Assembly: GCF_900112085.1 (NCBI RefSeq)
Contig: NZ_FOJY01000007.1
Span: 99,963 to 163,962, forward strand
Direction of reading: 5' to 3'
DNA: 64,000 nucleotides
Source: Acetitomaculum ruminis DSM 5522
GTDB taxonomy: Bacteria; Bacillota; Clostridia; Lachnospirales; Lachnospiraceae
Position numbers and translations under genes: made by a program. Each line of letters starts with the position of its first letter. The first letter of the stretch is position 1. The notes under the pieces were generated by a model. That model had not been told where the DNA came from. It searched no databases and worked only from the letters and a program-made list of their open reading frames with translations. Below, piece after piece: positions 9,103 to 16,862 of the stretch.

Positions 9103-9900
9103 ATGAGAATGTTAAGCATTGCCAGTGGAAGCAGCGGTAATTGCATATATCTGGGAGATGACAATACCCATATTATTGTAGATGCAGGGCTTTCCGGCAA
9201 AAAGATAGAAGCAGGACTTAATACCATAGGTCTTACAACTAAAGATTTAAACGGCATATTAATCACTCATGAACACTCAGATCACATTGGTGGTCTGGGT
9301 GTTATTTCGAGAAAATATAATATTCCTATTTATCTTACAAAAAAGACGGCCCAGGCTATTTCAAATATAAAAAGTGTCGGGAAAATTGATGAAAATTTAT
9401 ACAATTATGTTGAAAAAGATAAATCTTTTTATATAGATTCACTAAAAATCAATCCCGTAAAAATATCCCATGATGCCGCTGATCCCGTGGCATATACAGT
9501 GGAAAGCAAGGATAAAAAAGCAGGTGTAATGACAGACCTTGGATATTTTGATGAATATATTGTGGACAAAATCAGTGGATTAGATGTATTATTATTAGAA
9601 GCTAATCACGACCTGAATATGTTAATGGTTGGTTCGTACCCTTATTATCTGAAAAAAAGAATATCAGGTGATAAAGGACATTTATCAAATGAAAACTCAG
9701 GCAGACTGTTATCAAAGGTTCTTCATGACAATATGAAAAAAATACTTTTGGGGCATCTGAGCAAAGAGAATAATTATGCACAACTCGCTTATGAAACCGT
9801 AAGACTGGAAATTAAAATGGGTGATAATCCTTATTCTGACAAGGATTTCCCTATAGAAATTGCTGATAGAACCAGGCCTTCTGCGGTTATCAATTTTTAA
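9103..9900 (+). CDS. walJ: MBL-fold metallo-hydrolase, WalJ/YycJ type
   Basis: 265-residue metallo-beta-lactamase-fold protein. It opens with the family phrase LSIASGSSGNCIYLG, has the metal site HEHSDHIGG (about 61-69), and later metal ligands in DLGYFDE, EANHD and GHLSKEN. This matches YycJ/WalJ, a predicted nuclease-like protein linked in Bacillus to the WalRK cell-wall regulon and DNA damage control. Here there is no walRK nearby; instead it follows the coaE-ftsA fusion by 3 bp, using GGAAGG inside the end of that gene as ribosome binding site, so it is translationally linked to it. It acts in the cytoplasm; the substrate is not known from the sequence. Confidence 0.85.
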   Translation: MRMLSIASGSSGNCIYLGDDNTHIIVDAGLSGKKIEAGLNTIGLTTKDLNGILITHEHSDHIGGLGVISRKYNIPIYLTKKTAQAISNIKSVGKIDENLYNYVEKDKSFYIDSLKINPVKISHDAADPVAYTVESKDKKAGVMTDLGYFDEYIVDKISGLDVLLLEANHDLNMLMVGSYPYYLKKRISGDKGHLSNENSGRLLSKVLHDNMKKILLGHLSKENNYAQLAYETVRLEIKMGDNPYSDKDFPIEIADRTRPSAVINF

Positions 9901-9914
9901 CACTGGAGGATAAG

Positions 9915-10187
9915 ATGAAGAAGAGCATTATTACAGTAATAGGACAGGACAAAGTAGGAATTATCGCCAAGGTATGTGTGTATCTTGCAAACAACAATAT
10001 CAACATTCTTGATATTTCCCAGACTATTGTAAGTGGTTATTTTAACATGATGATGATTGTGGATATGAATAATTCCGCAAAACCTTTTGATGATTGTTCA
10101 AAAGAACTTGGACAAATCGGAGAAGAACTTGGGGTTAAAATCACCTGCCAGCACGAAGATATTTTCAATATGATGCACCGAATTTAA
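9915..10187 (+). CDS. ACT domain protein, UPF0237 family
   Basis: A 90-residue protein that is a single ACT domain, a ligand-binding fold found in amino-acid-responsive regulators. It begins KSIITVIGQDKVGIIAKVCVYL, as in the UPF0237/GcvR-like family, with the DKVGI turn where ACT dimers bind amino acids. It lacks any catalytic or DNA-binding domain. The start has GGAGGATAAG directly upstream. It is followed 23 bp later by the UPF0210 gene; these two families are found as neighbours in many Firmicutes, so this small protein is likely a sensor or partner subunit for the larger one. The ligand is unknown. Confidence 0.85.
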   Translation: MKKSIITVIGQDKVGIIAKVCVYLANNNINILDISQTIVSGYFNMMMIVDMNNSAKPFDDCSKELGQIGEELGVKITCQHEDIFNMMHRI

Positions 10188-10210
10188 TCAATTGACGGGA
10201 GGATATTTTA

Positions 10211-11575
10211 ATGATTAATATGCTTGAGGTCAACGAGACCAATAAAATGATAGAGCAGGACAACCTTGATGTTCGTACTATTACTATAGGAATCAGCCTG
10301 TTCGATTGCATTGATTCAAACCTTGAAAAATTAAAATCCAATATTTACAACAAAATCACAACCGTTGCAAAAGACTTGGTTTCGGTGGGTAAAGAAATTG
10401 AAACCATGTACAATATTCCCATTGTAAATAAAAGGATTTCAATTACTCCTATATCAATGATTGGAAGTGCAGCCTGTAAGACACCGGAGGATTATGTAGA
10501 ACTGGCTAAAACTTTAGATGAAGCGGCTGCAAAAGTAAATGTAAATTTCTTAGGGGGATATTCTGCCATTGTTTCAAAAGGAATGACAAAGCAGGATGAA
10601 ATATTCATTCGTTCCATTCCTCAGGCTTTAAAAGTAACAAATAATGTTTGTTCTTCGGTAAATGTCGGCTCTACAAAAACAGGAATCAATATGGATGCCG
10701 TAAGACTTATGGGAGATATTATTAAAGAAACAGCTCTTGTTACAAAGGATGAAGGTTCCATAGGATGTGCAAAACTGGTGGTTCTTTGTAATGCTCCTGA
10801 TGATAATCCATTTATGGCAGGTGCCTTTCATGGTGTAAGTGAAGCAGATGCCATTATAAATGTAGGTGTAAGCGGACCGGGCGTAGTGAAAAAAGCCCTT
10901 GAACAGGTTCGTGGAGAAAATTTTGAAGTATTATGTGAGACCATTAAAAAGACAGCCTTTAAGATTACAAGAGTCGGACAGCTTGTAGCAAAAGAAGCTT
11001 CAAAAAGATTAAATATTCCATTTGGAATTATCGACCTTTCTCTTGCTCCTACACCGGCTATAGGTGATTCCGTTGCAGATATTCTTTGTGAAATCGGACT
11101 TGAATATGCAGGTGCACCGGGCACAACAGCTGCCCTTGCTCTTCTTAATGACCAGGTAAAAAAAGGTGGAGTAATGGCTTCATCGTATGTAGGGGGACTT
11201 AGCGGTGCCTTTATACCGGTTAGCGAAGATCAGGGAATGATTAATTCAGTAGAACAGGGTGCTTTAACTATTGAAAAATTAGAAGCAATGACTTGCGTTT
11301 GTTCCGTAGGACTTGATATGATTGCTATTCCAGGAGATACAAAAGAAACCACAATTTCCGGAATTATAGCAGATGAAATGGCTATCGGAATGATAAATCA
11401 AAAAACTACAGCCGTAAGAATTATTCCTGTAATTGGCAAAGGTGTAGGAGACAAGGTTGAATTTGGAGGATTATTGGGATATGCCCCTATAATGCCTGTA
11501 AATCAATATTCCTGTGATGCTTTTGTAAACAGAGGAGGAAGAATACCGGCTCCAATTCACAGCTTTAAAAATTAA
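10211..11575 (+). CDS. UPF0210 (DUF711/PFL-like) protein
   Basis: 454-residue protein of the UPF0210 family, distantly related in fold to pyruvate formate-lyase-like proteins but without a glycyl-radical motif. Typical stretches are [17 protein letters not shown] near the start, [20 protein letters not shown] in the middle, [20 protein letters not shown] near 300, and the C-terminal [12 protein letters not shown]. The full length agrees with the family. The biochemical activity of this family is not established as far as I know; structures of relatives suggest a homodimeric enzyme. It is paired with the upstream ACT-domain gene, and a 17-bp terminator stem follows, so the polA-to-UPF0210 block ends here. 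Confidence 0.85.
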   Translation: MINMLEVNETNKMIEQDNLDVRTITIGISLFDCIDSNLEKLKSNIYNKITTVAKDLVSVGKEIETMYNIPIVNKRISITPISMIGSAACKTPEDYVELAKTLDEAAAKVNVNFLGGYSAIVSKGMTKQDEIFIRSIPQALKVTNNVCSSVNVGSTKTGINMDAVRLMGDIIKETALVTKDEGSIGCAKLVVLCNAPDDNPFMAGAFHGVSEADAIINVGVSGPGVVKKALEQVRGENFEVLCETIKKTAFKITRVGQLVAKEASKRLNIPFGIIDLSLAPTPAIGDSVADILCEIGLEYAGAPGTTAALALLNDQVKKGGVMASSYVGGLSGAFIPVSEDQGMINSVEQGALTIEKLEAMTCVCSVGLDMIAIPGDTKETTISGIIADEMAIGMINQKTTAVRIIPVIGKGVGDKVEFGGLLGYAPIMPVNQYSCDAFVNRGGRIPAPIHSFKN

Positions 11576-11580
11576 AAAGA

Positions 11581-11629
11581 AAGACTATAACAAATTTATT
11601 AAATAAAAATTTGTTATAGTCTTATTTTA
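11581..11629. terminator. Bidirectional intrinsic terminator
   Basis: A perfect 17-bp stem (11581-11597 with 11607-11623) and a 9-nt loop lie between the convergent UPF0210 and tmcAL genes. A T-rich tail follows on the plus strand and A-rich sequence precedes it, serving both directions. Confidence 0.9.
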
Positions 11630-12859
11630 ATTATAAATAAAGGGGGTTATTGTATATTCATTATAATCTTTGTCATTAATAATATGATAGATTTCAGAAG
11701 CTTCAATATCTTTTAGAAATACCTTAATCCCGTTTTTACCTAGCATTTTTTTTGCATTTGCATATTTATTGATAACAGGAATAATACTTTTTTTGTTAAT
11801 TTCCTTTAAAAGCGAGGTAGAGGTTTTGTTAAATGCAAGAATTTTGCAATAATAGGACTTACAGTCTTTATCAAACTCCTCTTTATAAATATTAAGTAAA
11901 ATATGGCAAAGGCATCTGCTTATTCTTGAATAGGTAAAATTTTTGCTTTTTAAATCCATACAAAAATCTTCAAAAAAGGTCATATAATCGCATATCTTCA
12001 AAATAGAATTGGAAATTTCCACTGATACATCATTATACTTTTCAAAACCGTATTTTTTTTCCAATATTAATTTATATTTTAATAATCTTGAAAAATCATT
12101 GGAAAAAACCACATTTTTATTTTTAACAGAGTCTTCAAAAAAAACAAAGGATTCATCAGGAATATTACTTTTAAGTAAATCTTCAATTTTTTCATAATTT
12201 TCCTGATTATAAACCAGATTTCTTATGGCTTTTGCAGAAGAAAGGTGGTTATTAATTTTATCATCATTATAATCTGAGCCCAGTCTTTTTACGGGAAGGG
12301 GCTTAATAGTGGTTGATTTTAAAGCAATGATATATTCCAAAGCCAAAACGTTATTTGGAGACATAAGAATATTACTAATATCATCATAATCAGCATCATT
12401 TTTATCAATACAGGCCAAAACAGCCTGACTTCTGGCTTTGGCAAAGGAACTGCCCTTTGAAAGTTCGGTTTTTAAGACAGTTTTATATTCAAAAGACTCT
12501 TTTGAAAGAATATTGCTGATTTTATAAAAAGCATCAAGATTGTCACATTCTACCCCAAAACATAGAAAGTCAACTATATTTAAATCCGATAAAATATTAA
12601 TGGAAGCCTTGGCAAAATAGCCGGCAGAGGCAGTTGCGTAAAAGACCGGCAGTTCAATAACCATGTCAGCACCGGCACAGACAGCCATTTTAGCTCTTGT
12701 AAATTTGTCAATAATGGCAGGTGTTCCTCTTTGGGTGAAGTCTCCGCTCATAATAACAATAATATTATCAGCTTTGGTTATTTCTCTGGCTTTATCTATT
12801 AGATATTTGTGTCCGTTATGAAAGGGATTAAATTCAGCTATAATTGCAGCGGTTTTCAT
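11627..12859 (-). CDS. tmcAL: tRNA(Met) cytidine acetate ligase
   Basis: 410-residue protein of the YlbM/TmcAL family, which acetylates the wobble cytidine of elongator tRNA-Met using acetate and ATP. The N-terminal nucleotidyltransferase domain shows AEFNPFHNGHKYLI (about 8-21, the HxGH ATP-binding motif), MSGDFTQRGTPAIIDKFTRA (about 38-57) and VIELPVFYATASAGYFA (about 67-83). Later motifs include the MSPNNVLALEYI segment and KRLGSDYNDD. The C-terminal helical part is less conserved. GGAGAAAT just upstream of ATG 12859 is the ribosome binding site. It is transcribed alone, divergent from the ferredoxin gene. Confidence 0.9.
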   Translation of the reverse strand: MKTAAIIAEFNPFHNGHKYLIDKAREITKADNIIVIMSGDFTQRGTPAIIDKFTRAKMAVCAGADMVIELPVFYATASAGYFAKASINILSDLNIVDFLCFGVECDNLDAFYKISNILSKESFEYKTVLKTELSKGSSFAKARSQAVLACIDKNDADYDDISNILMSPNNVLALEYIIALKSTTIKPLPVKRLGSDYNDDKINNHLSSAKAIRNLVYNQENYEKIEDLLKSNIPDESFVFFEDSVKNKNVVFSNDFSRLLKYKLILEKKYGFEKYNDVSVEISNSILKICDYMTFFEDFCMDLKSKNFTYSRISRCLCHILLNIYKEEFDKDCKSYYCKILAFNKTSTSLLKEINKKSIIPVINKYANAKKMLGKNGIKVFLKDIEASEIYHIINDKDYNEYTITPFIYN

Positions 12860-12882
12860 TTATTTCTCCTAAATTAAAAATT

Positions 12883-12911
12883 TTGCCGGCTTTTTACAAA
12901 TAATGTAAAAT
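12883..12911 (+). promoter_or_regulatory. Probable ferredoxin promoter overlapped by a palindrome
   Basis: TTGCCG (12883-12888), 17-bp spacer, TAAAAT (12906-12911). A perfect inverted repeat TTTTACA-N5-TGTAAAA (12892-12910) covers the spacer and most of the -10 element, a position typical for a repressor operator. A similar palindrome precedes folC (48790-48808). Confidence 0.45.
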
Positions 12912-13002
12912 ACTATTAATCTTTCCTTTATAATTTTACATAAAGAAGGTTATTCTTGCAAACACGATAATCAGGAAAAGAAAAATATCAGAAAGGATTT
13001 CA

Positions 13003-13194
13003 ATGGAATTTGATATAAAAAAAGAATTGTGTTTAGGTTGCGGTTTATGTGTTTCAATCTGTCCGGAAGTTTTTGATATGGACGAGGAAAGTAAAGCACA
13101 TACTATATCAAAAGTAAATCGTTTTACCTATGAAGAAGCCGATGAAGCTATGGATAGATGTCCGGGAAAGGCGATTTATATTAAGTCAAAATAG
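13003..13194 (+). CDS. Ferredoxin, single [4Fe-4S] cluster type
   Basis: A 63-residue electron carrier. Cluster ligands are predicted to be C10, C13 and C16 (CLGCGLC) with C53 before proline (RCPGKAI); C20 in SICPEVF is an extra cysteine as found in thermophile-type monocluster ferredoxins. The second half of an ordinary two-cluster clostridial ferredoxin is absent: the CxxCxxC motif occurs only once and a charged helix (FTYEEADEAMD) replaces the second site. It is monocistronic, with AGAAAGGA upstream as ribosome binding site. Its redox partner cannot be told from the neighbourhood. Confidence 0.9.
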   Translation: MEFDIKKELCLGCGLCVSICPEVFDMDEESKAHTISKVNRFTYEEADEAMDRCPGKAIYIKSK

Positions 13195-13213
13195 GTGAAT
13201 TACAGGTTTTTTT

Positions 13214-13283
13214 GAACGCAGTGTAAGCAATCCCCCGCTTCAAAAGCGTAAGCTTTAAGCGGAGGATTGCTTACACTGCGTTC
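13214..13283. repeat. 70-nt near-perfect hairpin element with GUAA tetraloop
   Basis: Left arm 13214-13240 and right arm 13257-13283 are complementary at 26 of 27 positions (the single mismatch is C13234 against A13263). Inside, AAAGC-GTAA-GCTTT (13243-13256) adds five pairs closed by a GNRA-type tetraloop, leaving only a 2-nt bulge (13241-13242). Seven T residues lie upstream, and no T-run follows on the plus strand, nor is one placed correctly for the minus strand, so it does not look like an intrinsic terminator. It is GC-richer than its surroundings. A REP/MITE-like palindromic element or a structured RNA is possible. Confidence 0.75.
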
Positions 13284-13297
13284 ATGAGGAAGTAGCG

Positions 13298-13320
13298 AAG
13301 CGGATTCCGAATGTCCGCTT
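13298..13320. repeat. Small hairpin adjoining the long palindrome
   Basis: AAGCGGA (13298-13304) pairs with TCCGCTT (13314-13320) around a 9-nt loop, 14 nt after the long hairpin. The AAGCGG core also occurs in the long hairpin (13257-13262), so the two are probably one composite element spanning 13214-13320. Confidence 0.6.
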
Positions 13321-13461
13321 TACTAAAATAATTGTAAAATCATTAGGTGTAAATTGCACGAAAATATTAGAAAAGTCTAAAAAAAAATTAGAATTGTGTA
13401 CGAAGAAATTTACGAAAATAAATAATATACTTCTTTCCATAAGGGAAATAATTCTAATGAG

Positions 13462-13492
13462 CGCATTGTCTATAGGGGTATAGGATAATGCG
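13462..13492 (+). promoter_or_regulatory. Leader hairpin before the URO-D gene
   Basis: CGCATT/AATGCG encloses CTATA-GGGG-TATAG with a small internal loop, giving 11 bp ending 23 nt before the start codon and just upstream of the ribosome binding site GGGAGGGG (13499-13506). A role in mRNA stability or regulation is possible. The remainder of 13195-13515 holds the two palindromes above and AT-rich sequence. Confidence 0.45.
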
Positions 13493-13515
13493 AAATATGG
13501 GAGGGGAATATACAA

Positions 13516-14604
13516 ATGAGCAAAATTGTATTTGACGAGAAGGAACTTGAACTTGTAGGCAGAATGCCTGCATTTGGGGATCCGGAAGCATTGGGGGCAC
13601 CAATTTACAAATTTCCGATTTCTCCAAAGGAGGAAGTTAAAAAGCTTTATAACAAAGAGTCAGACTGGATGTTTACCGGAACGGAATGGGGGCTTTTTTC
13701 ACCCAAGGTAATACCAGATGACGTTGCCAGGGGCTTTGTTTTTGAAGCAGAGATGATTCCTATGGAGGAGTTTGGTGGTCCTGACATGTTTGGAGTCGAA
13801 TGGGAGTACGTACCTGTGGTTGGGGGATCAATGGTGCGTCCCGGAAAACCATTATTTACAGATGTAAATGAATGGAAAGAAAAACTATTACCTGTATGGC
13901 CAAATCCAGATGAATGGGATTGGGAAGGTAGTGCCAAAGCCAATAAAGAATTTTTAAATAACGGACAGGCAACACTTTTATGGCTTTTAAATGGTGCATG
14001 GTTTGAAAGATTGATATCATTTATGGAATTTGAAGATGCGGCAGTTGCATTAATTGACGAGGATCAGGAGGATGCTTTAAAAGAGCTGCTGCAAAAACTG
14101 ACAGATTTATATTGTCATATAGTTGATAAGTGCGTGGAAGCCTATGGTGACGGAATAGTGGGATTTACGGTTCATGATGACTGGGGTTCACAAAGAGCAC
14201 CGTTTTTCTCAAAAGAGGCTGCAAGGAATTTAATAGTACCATATATGAAACAATTTACGGACCATGTTAAATCTAAAGGCATGATAGCTGATTTCCATAG
14301 CTGTGGTCATATTGAAGATCAGATTGAAAATATCATAGCTGCAGGATGGCAGTCCTGGACACCTATGGCAATGAATGATACCAAAAAGCTTTATGAAGAG
14401 TATGGTGACCAGATAATTATTTCAATTTGTGATAATGATATTGCACCTGGCACACCGGTTGAGGAGCAGGTTAAACAGGCAAAAGAGTTTGCTTCAAAAT
14501 ACTATAGCCCTGATAAACCATCTGTGTTTAGTTATATGTATGCAGCAGGTGCATTGACAGATGATTACAGAGCTGCTTTGTATGAAGCTACAAGAAAGAT
14601 GTAA
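13516..14604 (+). CDS. URO-D family methyltransferase-like protein
   Basis: 362-residue protein of the uroporphyrinogen decarboxylase superfamily. The C-terminal barrel carries DFHSCGHIEDQIENIIAAG (about 258-276); the HxCG motif is the zinc/thiol-binding signature of the MtaA/CmuA-type methyltransferase branch, and the arginine-rich N-terminus of true HemE is missing. Such proteins move methyl groups between a corrinoid protein or substrate and a thiol or folate in O-demethylation or methylamine use. No corrinoid-binding protein, activating ATPase or second methyltransferase is nearby, so the substrate cannot be assigned. GGGAGGGG is 9 nt upstream of the ATG. Trp-rich segments (EWDWEG, LLWLLNGAWF) fit a pocket for an aromatic or small methylated compound, which is inference. 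Confidence 0.75.
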   Translation: MSKIVFDEKELELVGRMPAFGDPEALGAPIYKFPISPKEEVKKLYNKESDWMFTGTEWGLFSPKVIPDDVARGFVFEAEMIPMEEFGGPDMFGVEWEYVPVVGGSMVRPGKPLFTDVNEWKEKLLPVWPNPDEWDWEGSAKANKEFLNNGQATLLWLLNGAWFERLISFMEFEDAAVALIDEDQEDALKELLQKLTDLYCHIVDKCVEAYGDGIVGFTVHDDWGSQRAPFFSKEAARNLIVPYMKQFTDHVKSKGMIADFHSCGHIEDQIENIIAAGWQSWTPMAMNDTKKLYEEYGDQIIISICDNDIAPGTPVEEQVKQAKEFASKYYSPDKPSVFSYMYAAGALTDDYRAALYEATRKM

Positions 14605-14909
14605 AAGCATTCTTACTTTAAAAATCTAAAAAAACCCCGGCAAAATCGTGTATTATTTGTATAAAGGCTTTTAATTATACAAAAAGACTTAATAAGTGTT
14701 CAAAAGTAGTTGGAAGAGAGTGTTGGCCAGCAAATGGTGCAACACCCTTTTCCTTTATTAAATATTATTGTTTTTGTTGAAAAATCATATATTTTGTTGA
14801 CAATTTTGCGAAAATGTTATACGTTTTATGAAAAAATTGACGAATTTTATATAATAAGGGGACTTTAATCCATTAAGATTATATATAATCAAAGAAAGGA
14901 GACGAAAAA
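14605..14909. other. Intergenic region with hairpin and promoter-like sequences
   Basis: No coding potential was seen. A hairpin with GTGTTG (14720-14725) and CAACAC (14740-14745) plus inner CCA/TGG pairing is followed by CTTTTCCTTT and is the best candidate terminator for the URO-D gene. Downstream, TTGACA at 14797-14802 with TATACG 15 bp later, and a TATAAT near 14850, are candidate promoter parts for the next gene; neither is a full consensus. Confidence 0.45.
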
Positions 14910-15293
14910 ATGAGTCTGGGAAATTTGATTAAAAAAACATTATATGTAGGGGTAGGAGCAGCTGTAACGGCAGTAGATTTAGTTGGTGAAGCTGTGGAGG
15001 AAATGACTAAAAAGGGTGAAGAGTTTTTAGATTCTGATGAACTTAAAGACGGTGTGGAGGAAGTAAAGATAAAAACTCAAAAAACCATTGAAAAAGTTGT
15101 CAATCTTCAGCCTGACAATGTAAAAGATGCCATGGAAGCAGTAGAAAAAATGACCCATGAAGAATGGCTTAAATTCAAAGATAAGGTTAATTCCATGGAA
15201 TTTATGAAAAAAGACGAGGAAAAGAATGAGAAGTCTGAAGAAGATAAAAAAGACATTATCGAAGAAGAATCAGATTATGTGGAAGAAGATTAA
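14910..15293 (+). CDS. Small acidic hypothetical protein
   Basis: 127-residue protein of unknown function. The N-terminus (about 5-30) has a mildly hydrophobic, glycine- and alanine-rich segment (YVGVGAAVTAVDLVGEAVEEM) that could be an amphipathic helix rather than a true membrane span. The middle is helical and charged (DELKDGVEEVKIKTQKTIEKVV), and the last 35 residues are almost entirely Glu, Lys and Asp. This general plan resembles phasin-like or YtxH-like accessory proteins, but the match is too weak to name. AGAAAGGAGACG is a good ribosome binding site. It is monocistronic with its own terminator. Confidence 0.7.
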   Translation: MSLGNLIKKTLYVGVGAAVTAVDLVGEAVEEMTKKGEEFLDSDELKDGVEEVKIKTQKTIEKVVNLQPDNVKDAMEAVEKMTHEEWLKFKDKVNSMEFMKKDEEKNEKSEEDKKDIIEEESDYVEED

Positions 15294-15315
15294 TAAATAA
15301 TATATTTGATTTTAC

Positions 15316-15343
15316 AGGCCTTTCTTTTTGGAAAGGTCTTTTA
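15316..15343 (+). terminator. Intrinsic terminator of the acidic protein gene
   Basis: A 9-bp stem AGGCCTTTC / GAAAGGTCT with one G-U pair, followed by TTTTATT. Confidence 0.85.
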
Positions 15344-15353
15344 TTGTGGAAAT

Positions 15354-15383
15354 AAAAAAACTGCCATATGTTAATGACAGTTT
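15354..15383 (-). terminator. Intrinsic terminator of tRNA-Glu
   Basis: On the minus strand AACTGTCAT / ATGGCAGTT forms a 9-bp stem (15374-15382 with 15359-15367, one G-U pair), followed by seven T residues. Confidence 0.85.
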
Positions 15384-15418
15384 CTTTACGGGTTGGGCTA
15401 TTCATAATAAATAGTCAG

Positions 15419-15490
15419 CAGTTCGTACGGGAATCGAACCCGTGATTCTGCCGTGAGAGGGCAGCGTCTTAACCTCTTGACCAACGAACC
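15419..15490 (-). tRNA. tRNA-Glu (anticodon CUC)
   Basis: The minus strand folds into a standard cloverleaf: acceptor GGTTCGT with ACGAACT (closing G-U pair), D arm GTC/GAC, anticodon stem CTGCC/GGCAG with loop CTCTCAC (anticodon CTC, reading GAG), and T arm ACGGG-TTCGATT-CCCGT. The discriminator base is G and the CCA end is not encoded. It stands alone between two protein genes and has its own promoter and terminator. No second tRNA is present in the window. Confidence 0.95.
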
Positions 15491-15497
15491 GTGCAAC

Positions 15498-15526
15498 ATA
15501 ATATCATGTTTAAAAACTTATTGCAA
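15498..15526 (-). promoter_or_regulatory. Promoter of tRNA-Glu
   Basis: On the minus strand TTGCAA (15521-15526), 17-bp spacer, TATTAT (15498-15503); transcription would start at or a few bases before the mature tRNA 5' end. Confidence 0.75.
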
Positions 15527-15646
15527 GCAATTTCTTTAAGATTTCTTTAATTTTTTTTGAAATAAATCCCACCGGATAAATAAACATCTTCTCTAAACCT
15601 TTAAAATCAAGGATTTTGAGAATCATTAAAGAAAATTTTTCAAAAC

Positions 15647-15675
15647 TTTACTGTAAAAGGAAAAAAGATTATAAT
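15647..15675 (+). promoter_or_regulatory. galE promoter
   Basis: TTTACT (15647-15652), 17-bp spacer, perfect TATAAT (15670-15675), 47 bp upstream of the preferred galE start. Confidence 0.6.
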
Positions 15676-15722
15676 AAAAAAATCCTGAAATGAAGATATG
15701 GGATAAGAAAGTGAGGAACAAT

Positions 15723-16736
15723 ATGCAGGTTTTAGTCACCGGAGGAGCCGGATATATTGGAAGCCATACTTGTGTGGAATTATTAAATTCCGGCTATGAA
15801 GTGGTAATAATTGATAATTTTGTAAACTCCAATAAATTGGTAGTTGATAGAATAAAGCAAATCACAGGCAAAAATCTTAAACTCTACGAAGGGGATGTAT
15901 GCGATAAGAAAGCGGTTTTTGAAATATTTGAGAAGGAAAATATAAATGCAGTTATTCATTTTGCCGCTTTAAAGGCAGTTGGTGAATCTGTTGAAAAACC
16001 AATCGAATATTATTCAAACAATCTCAATGGAATATTTACAATAGTTGATGCATGTAGAAAATACAATGTAAAAAATATAGTATTTTCTTCCTCAGCAACT
16101 GTTTACGGAGATCCAGCCACAGTGCCTATTAAGGAGGATTTTCCACTATCTGTTACAAATCCATACGGAAGAACAAAGCTTGTTACGGAAGAATTTTTAA
16201 AAGATGTTTATAAGGCAGATAATTCCTTTAATATAATGCTTCTTAGATATTTTAATCCTATCGGAGCTCATGAAAGCGGACTTATAGGCGAAGATCCAAA
16301 AGGAATTCCTAATAATCTTATTCCTTATATTTCCCAGGTTGCCATTGGAAGACTTGAATGTCTTGGAGTATTTGGGGATGATTATGATACCCCGGATGGA
16401 ACAGGTGTAAGAGACTATGTACATGTAGTAGACTTGGCAAAAGGTCATGTGAAAGCCATGGAAAAAATGGCTGATATGAAGGGTGAACTTGAGGTTTATA
16501 ACCTTGGTACAGGAAGAGGCTACAGTGTACTTGAGGTGGTAAAGGCCTTTGAAAAAGCCTGTGGCAAAGCCATAAAATACCAAATAAAGGATAGAAGGGC
16601 CGGTGATATTGCACAGTGTTATGCAGATTCATCAAAAGCCGAAGAAAATCTTCATTGGAAAGCTGAAAAAGACATTGAAGATATGTGTAAAGATACCTGG
16701 AACTGGCAGACGAAAAACCCTAATGGGTATGAATAA
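15723..16736 (+). CDS. galE: UDP-glucose 4-epimerase
   Basis: Interconverts UDP-glucose and UDP-galactose for galactose use and surface glycans. It is a short-chain dehydrogenase-type enzyme with the NAD-binding motif TGGAGYIGSH at its N-terminus, SSSATVYG with the catalytic Ser/Thr region, and the active-site YGRTK pair. Further family motifs are YFNPIGAHESG and GTGVRDYVHVVDLA. The start at 15723 is chosen because GAGGA (15713-15717) lies 5 nt upstream and it gives the usual MxVLVTGG beginning; an in-frame ATG at 15690 would add 11 non-family residues. The resulting length, 337 residues, is typical. No Leloir pathway partner is adjacent. No terminator was seen before the rimP promoter, so some read-through is possible. 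Confidence 0.92.
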   Translation: MQVLVTGGAGYIGSHTCVELLNSGYEVVIIDNFVNSNKLVVDRIKQITGKNLKLYEGDVCDKKAVFEIFEKENINAVIHFAALKAVGESVEKPIEYYSNNLNGIFTIVDACRKYNVKNIVFSSSATVYGDPATVPIKEDFPLSVTNPYGRTKLVTEEFLKDVYKADNSFNIMLLRYFNPIGAHESGLIGEDPKGIPNNLIPYISQVAIGRLECLGVFGDDYDTPDGTGVRDYVHVVDLAKGHVKAMEKMADMKGELEVYNLGTGRGYSVLEVVKAFEKACGKAIKYQIKDRRAGDIAQCYADSSKAEENLHWKAEKDIEDMCKDTWNWQTKNPNGYE

Positions 16737-16741
16737 AATAC

Positions 16742-16770
16742 TTGCTAACTGCTTGTTTTAGTGCTATAAT
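16742..16770 (+). promoter_or_regulatory. Promoter of the rimP-ribF operon
   Basis: TTGCTA (16742-16747), 17-bp spacer, perfect TATAAT (16765-16770), starting 5 bp after the galE stop codon. Confidence 0.75.
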
Positions 16771-16803
16771 GTAGTAGGTAATTTAAGATATAGTTGTTTA
16801 TTT

Positions 16804-16827
16804 AAGAGTGGGTGCGAATCCACTCTT
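16804..16827 (+). promoter_or_regulatory. Leader hairpin of the nusA operon
   Basis: AAGAGTGG (16804-16811) pairs perfectly with CCACTCTT (16820-16827). A comparable hairpin precedes rimP in other Firmicutes, as I recall. A T-run follows at 16838-16845 but is separated from the stem, so it may act as a pausing or attenuation site rather than a strong terminator. Confidence 0.5.
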
Positions 16828-16862
16828 ATTGTTTGTATATTTTTTAGAAAGAAGGTGCCGGG

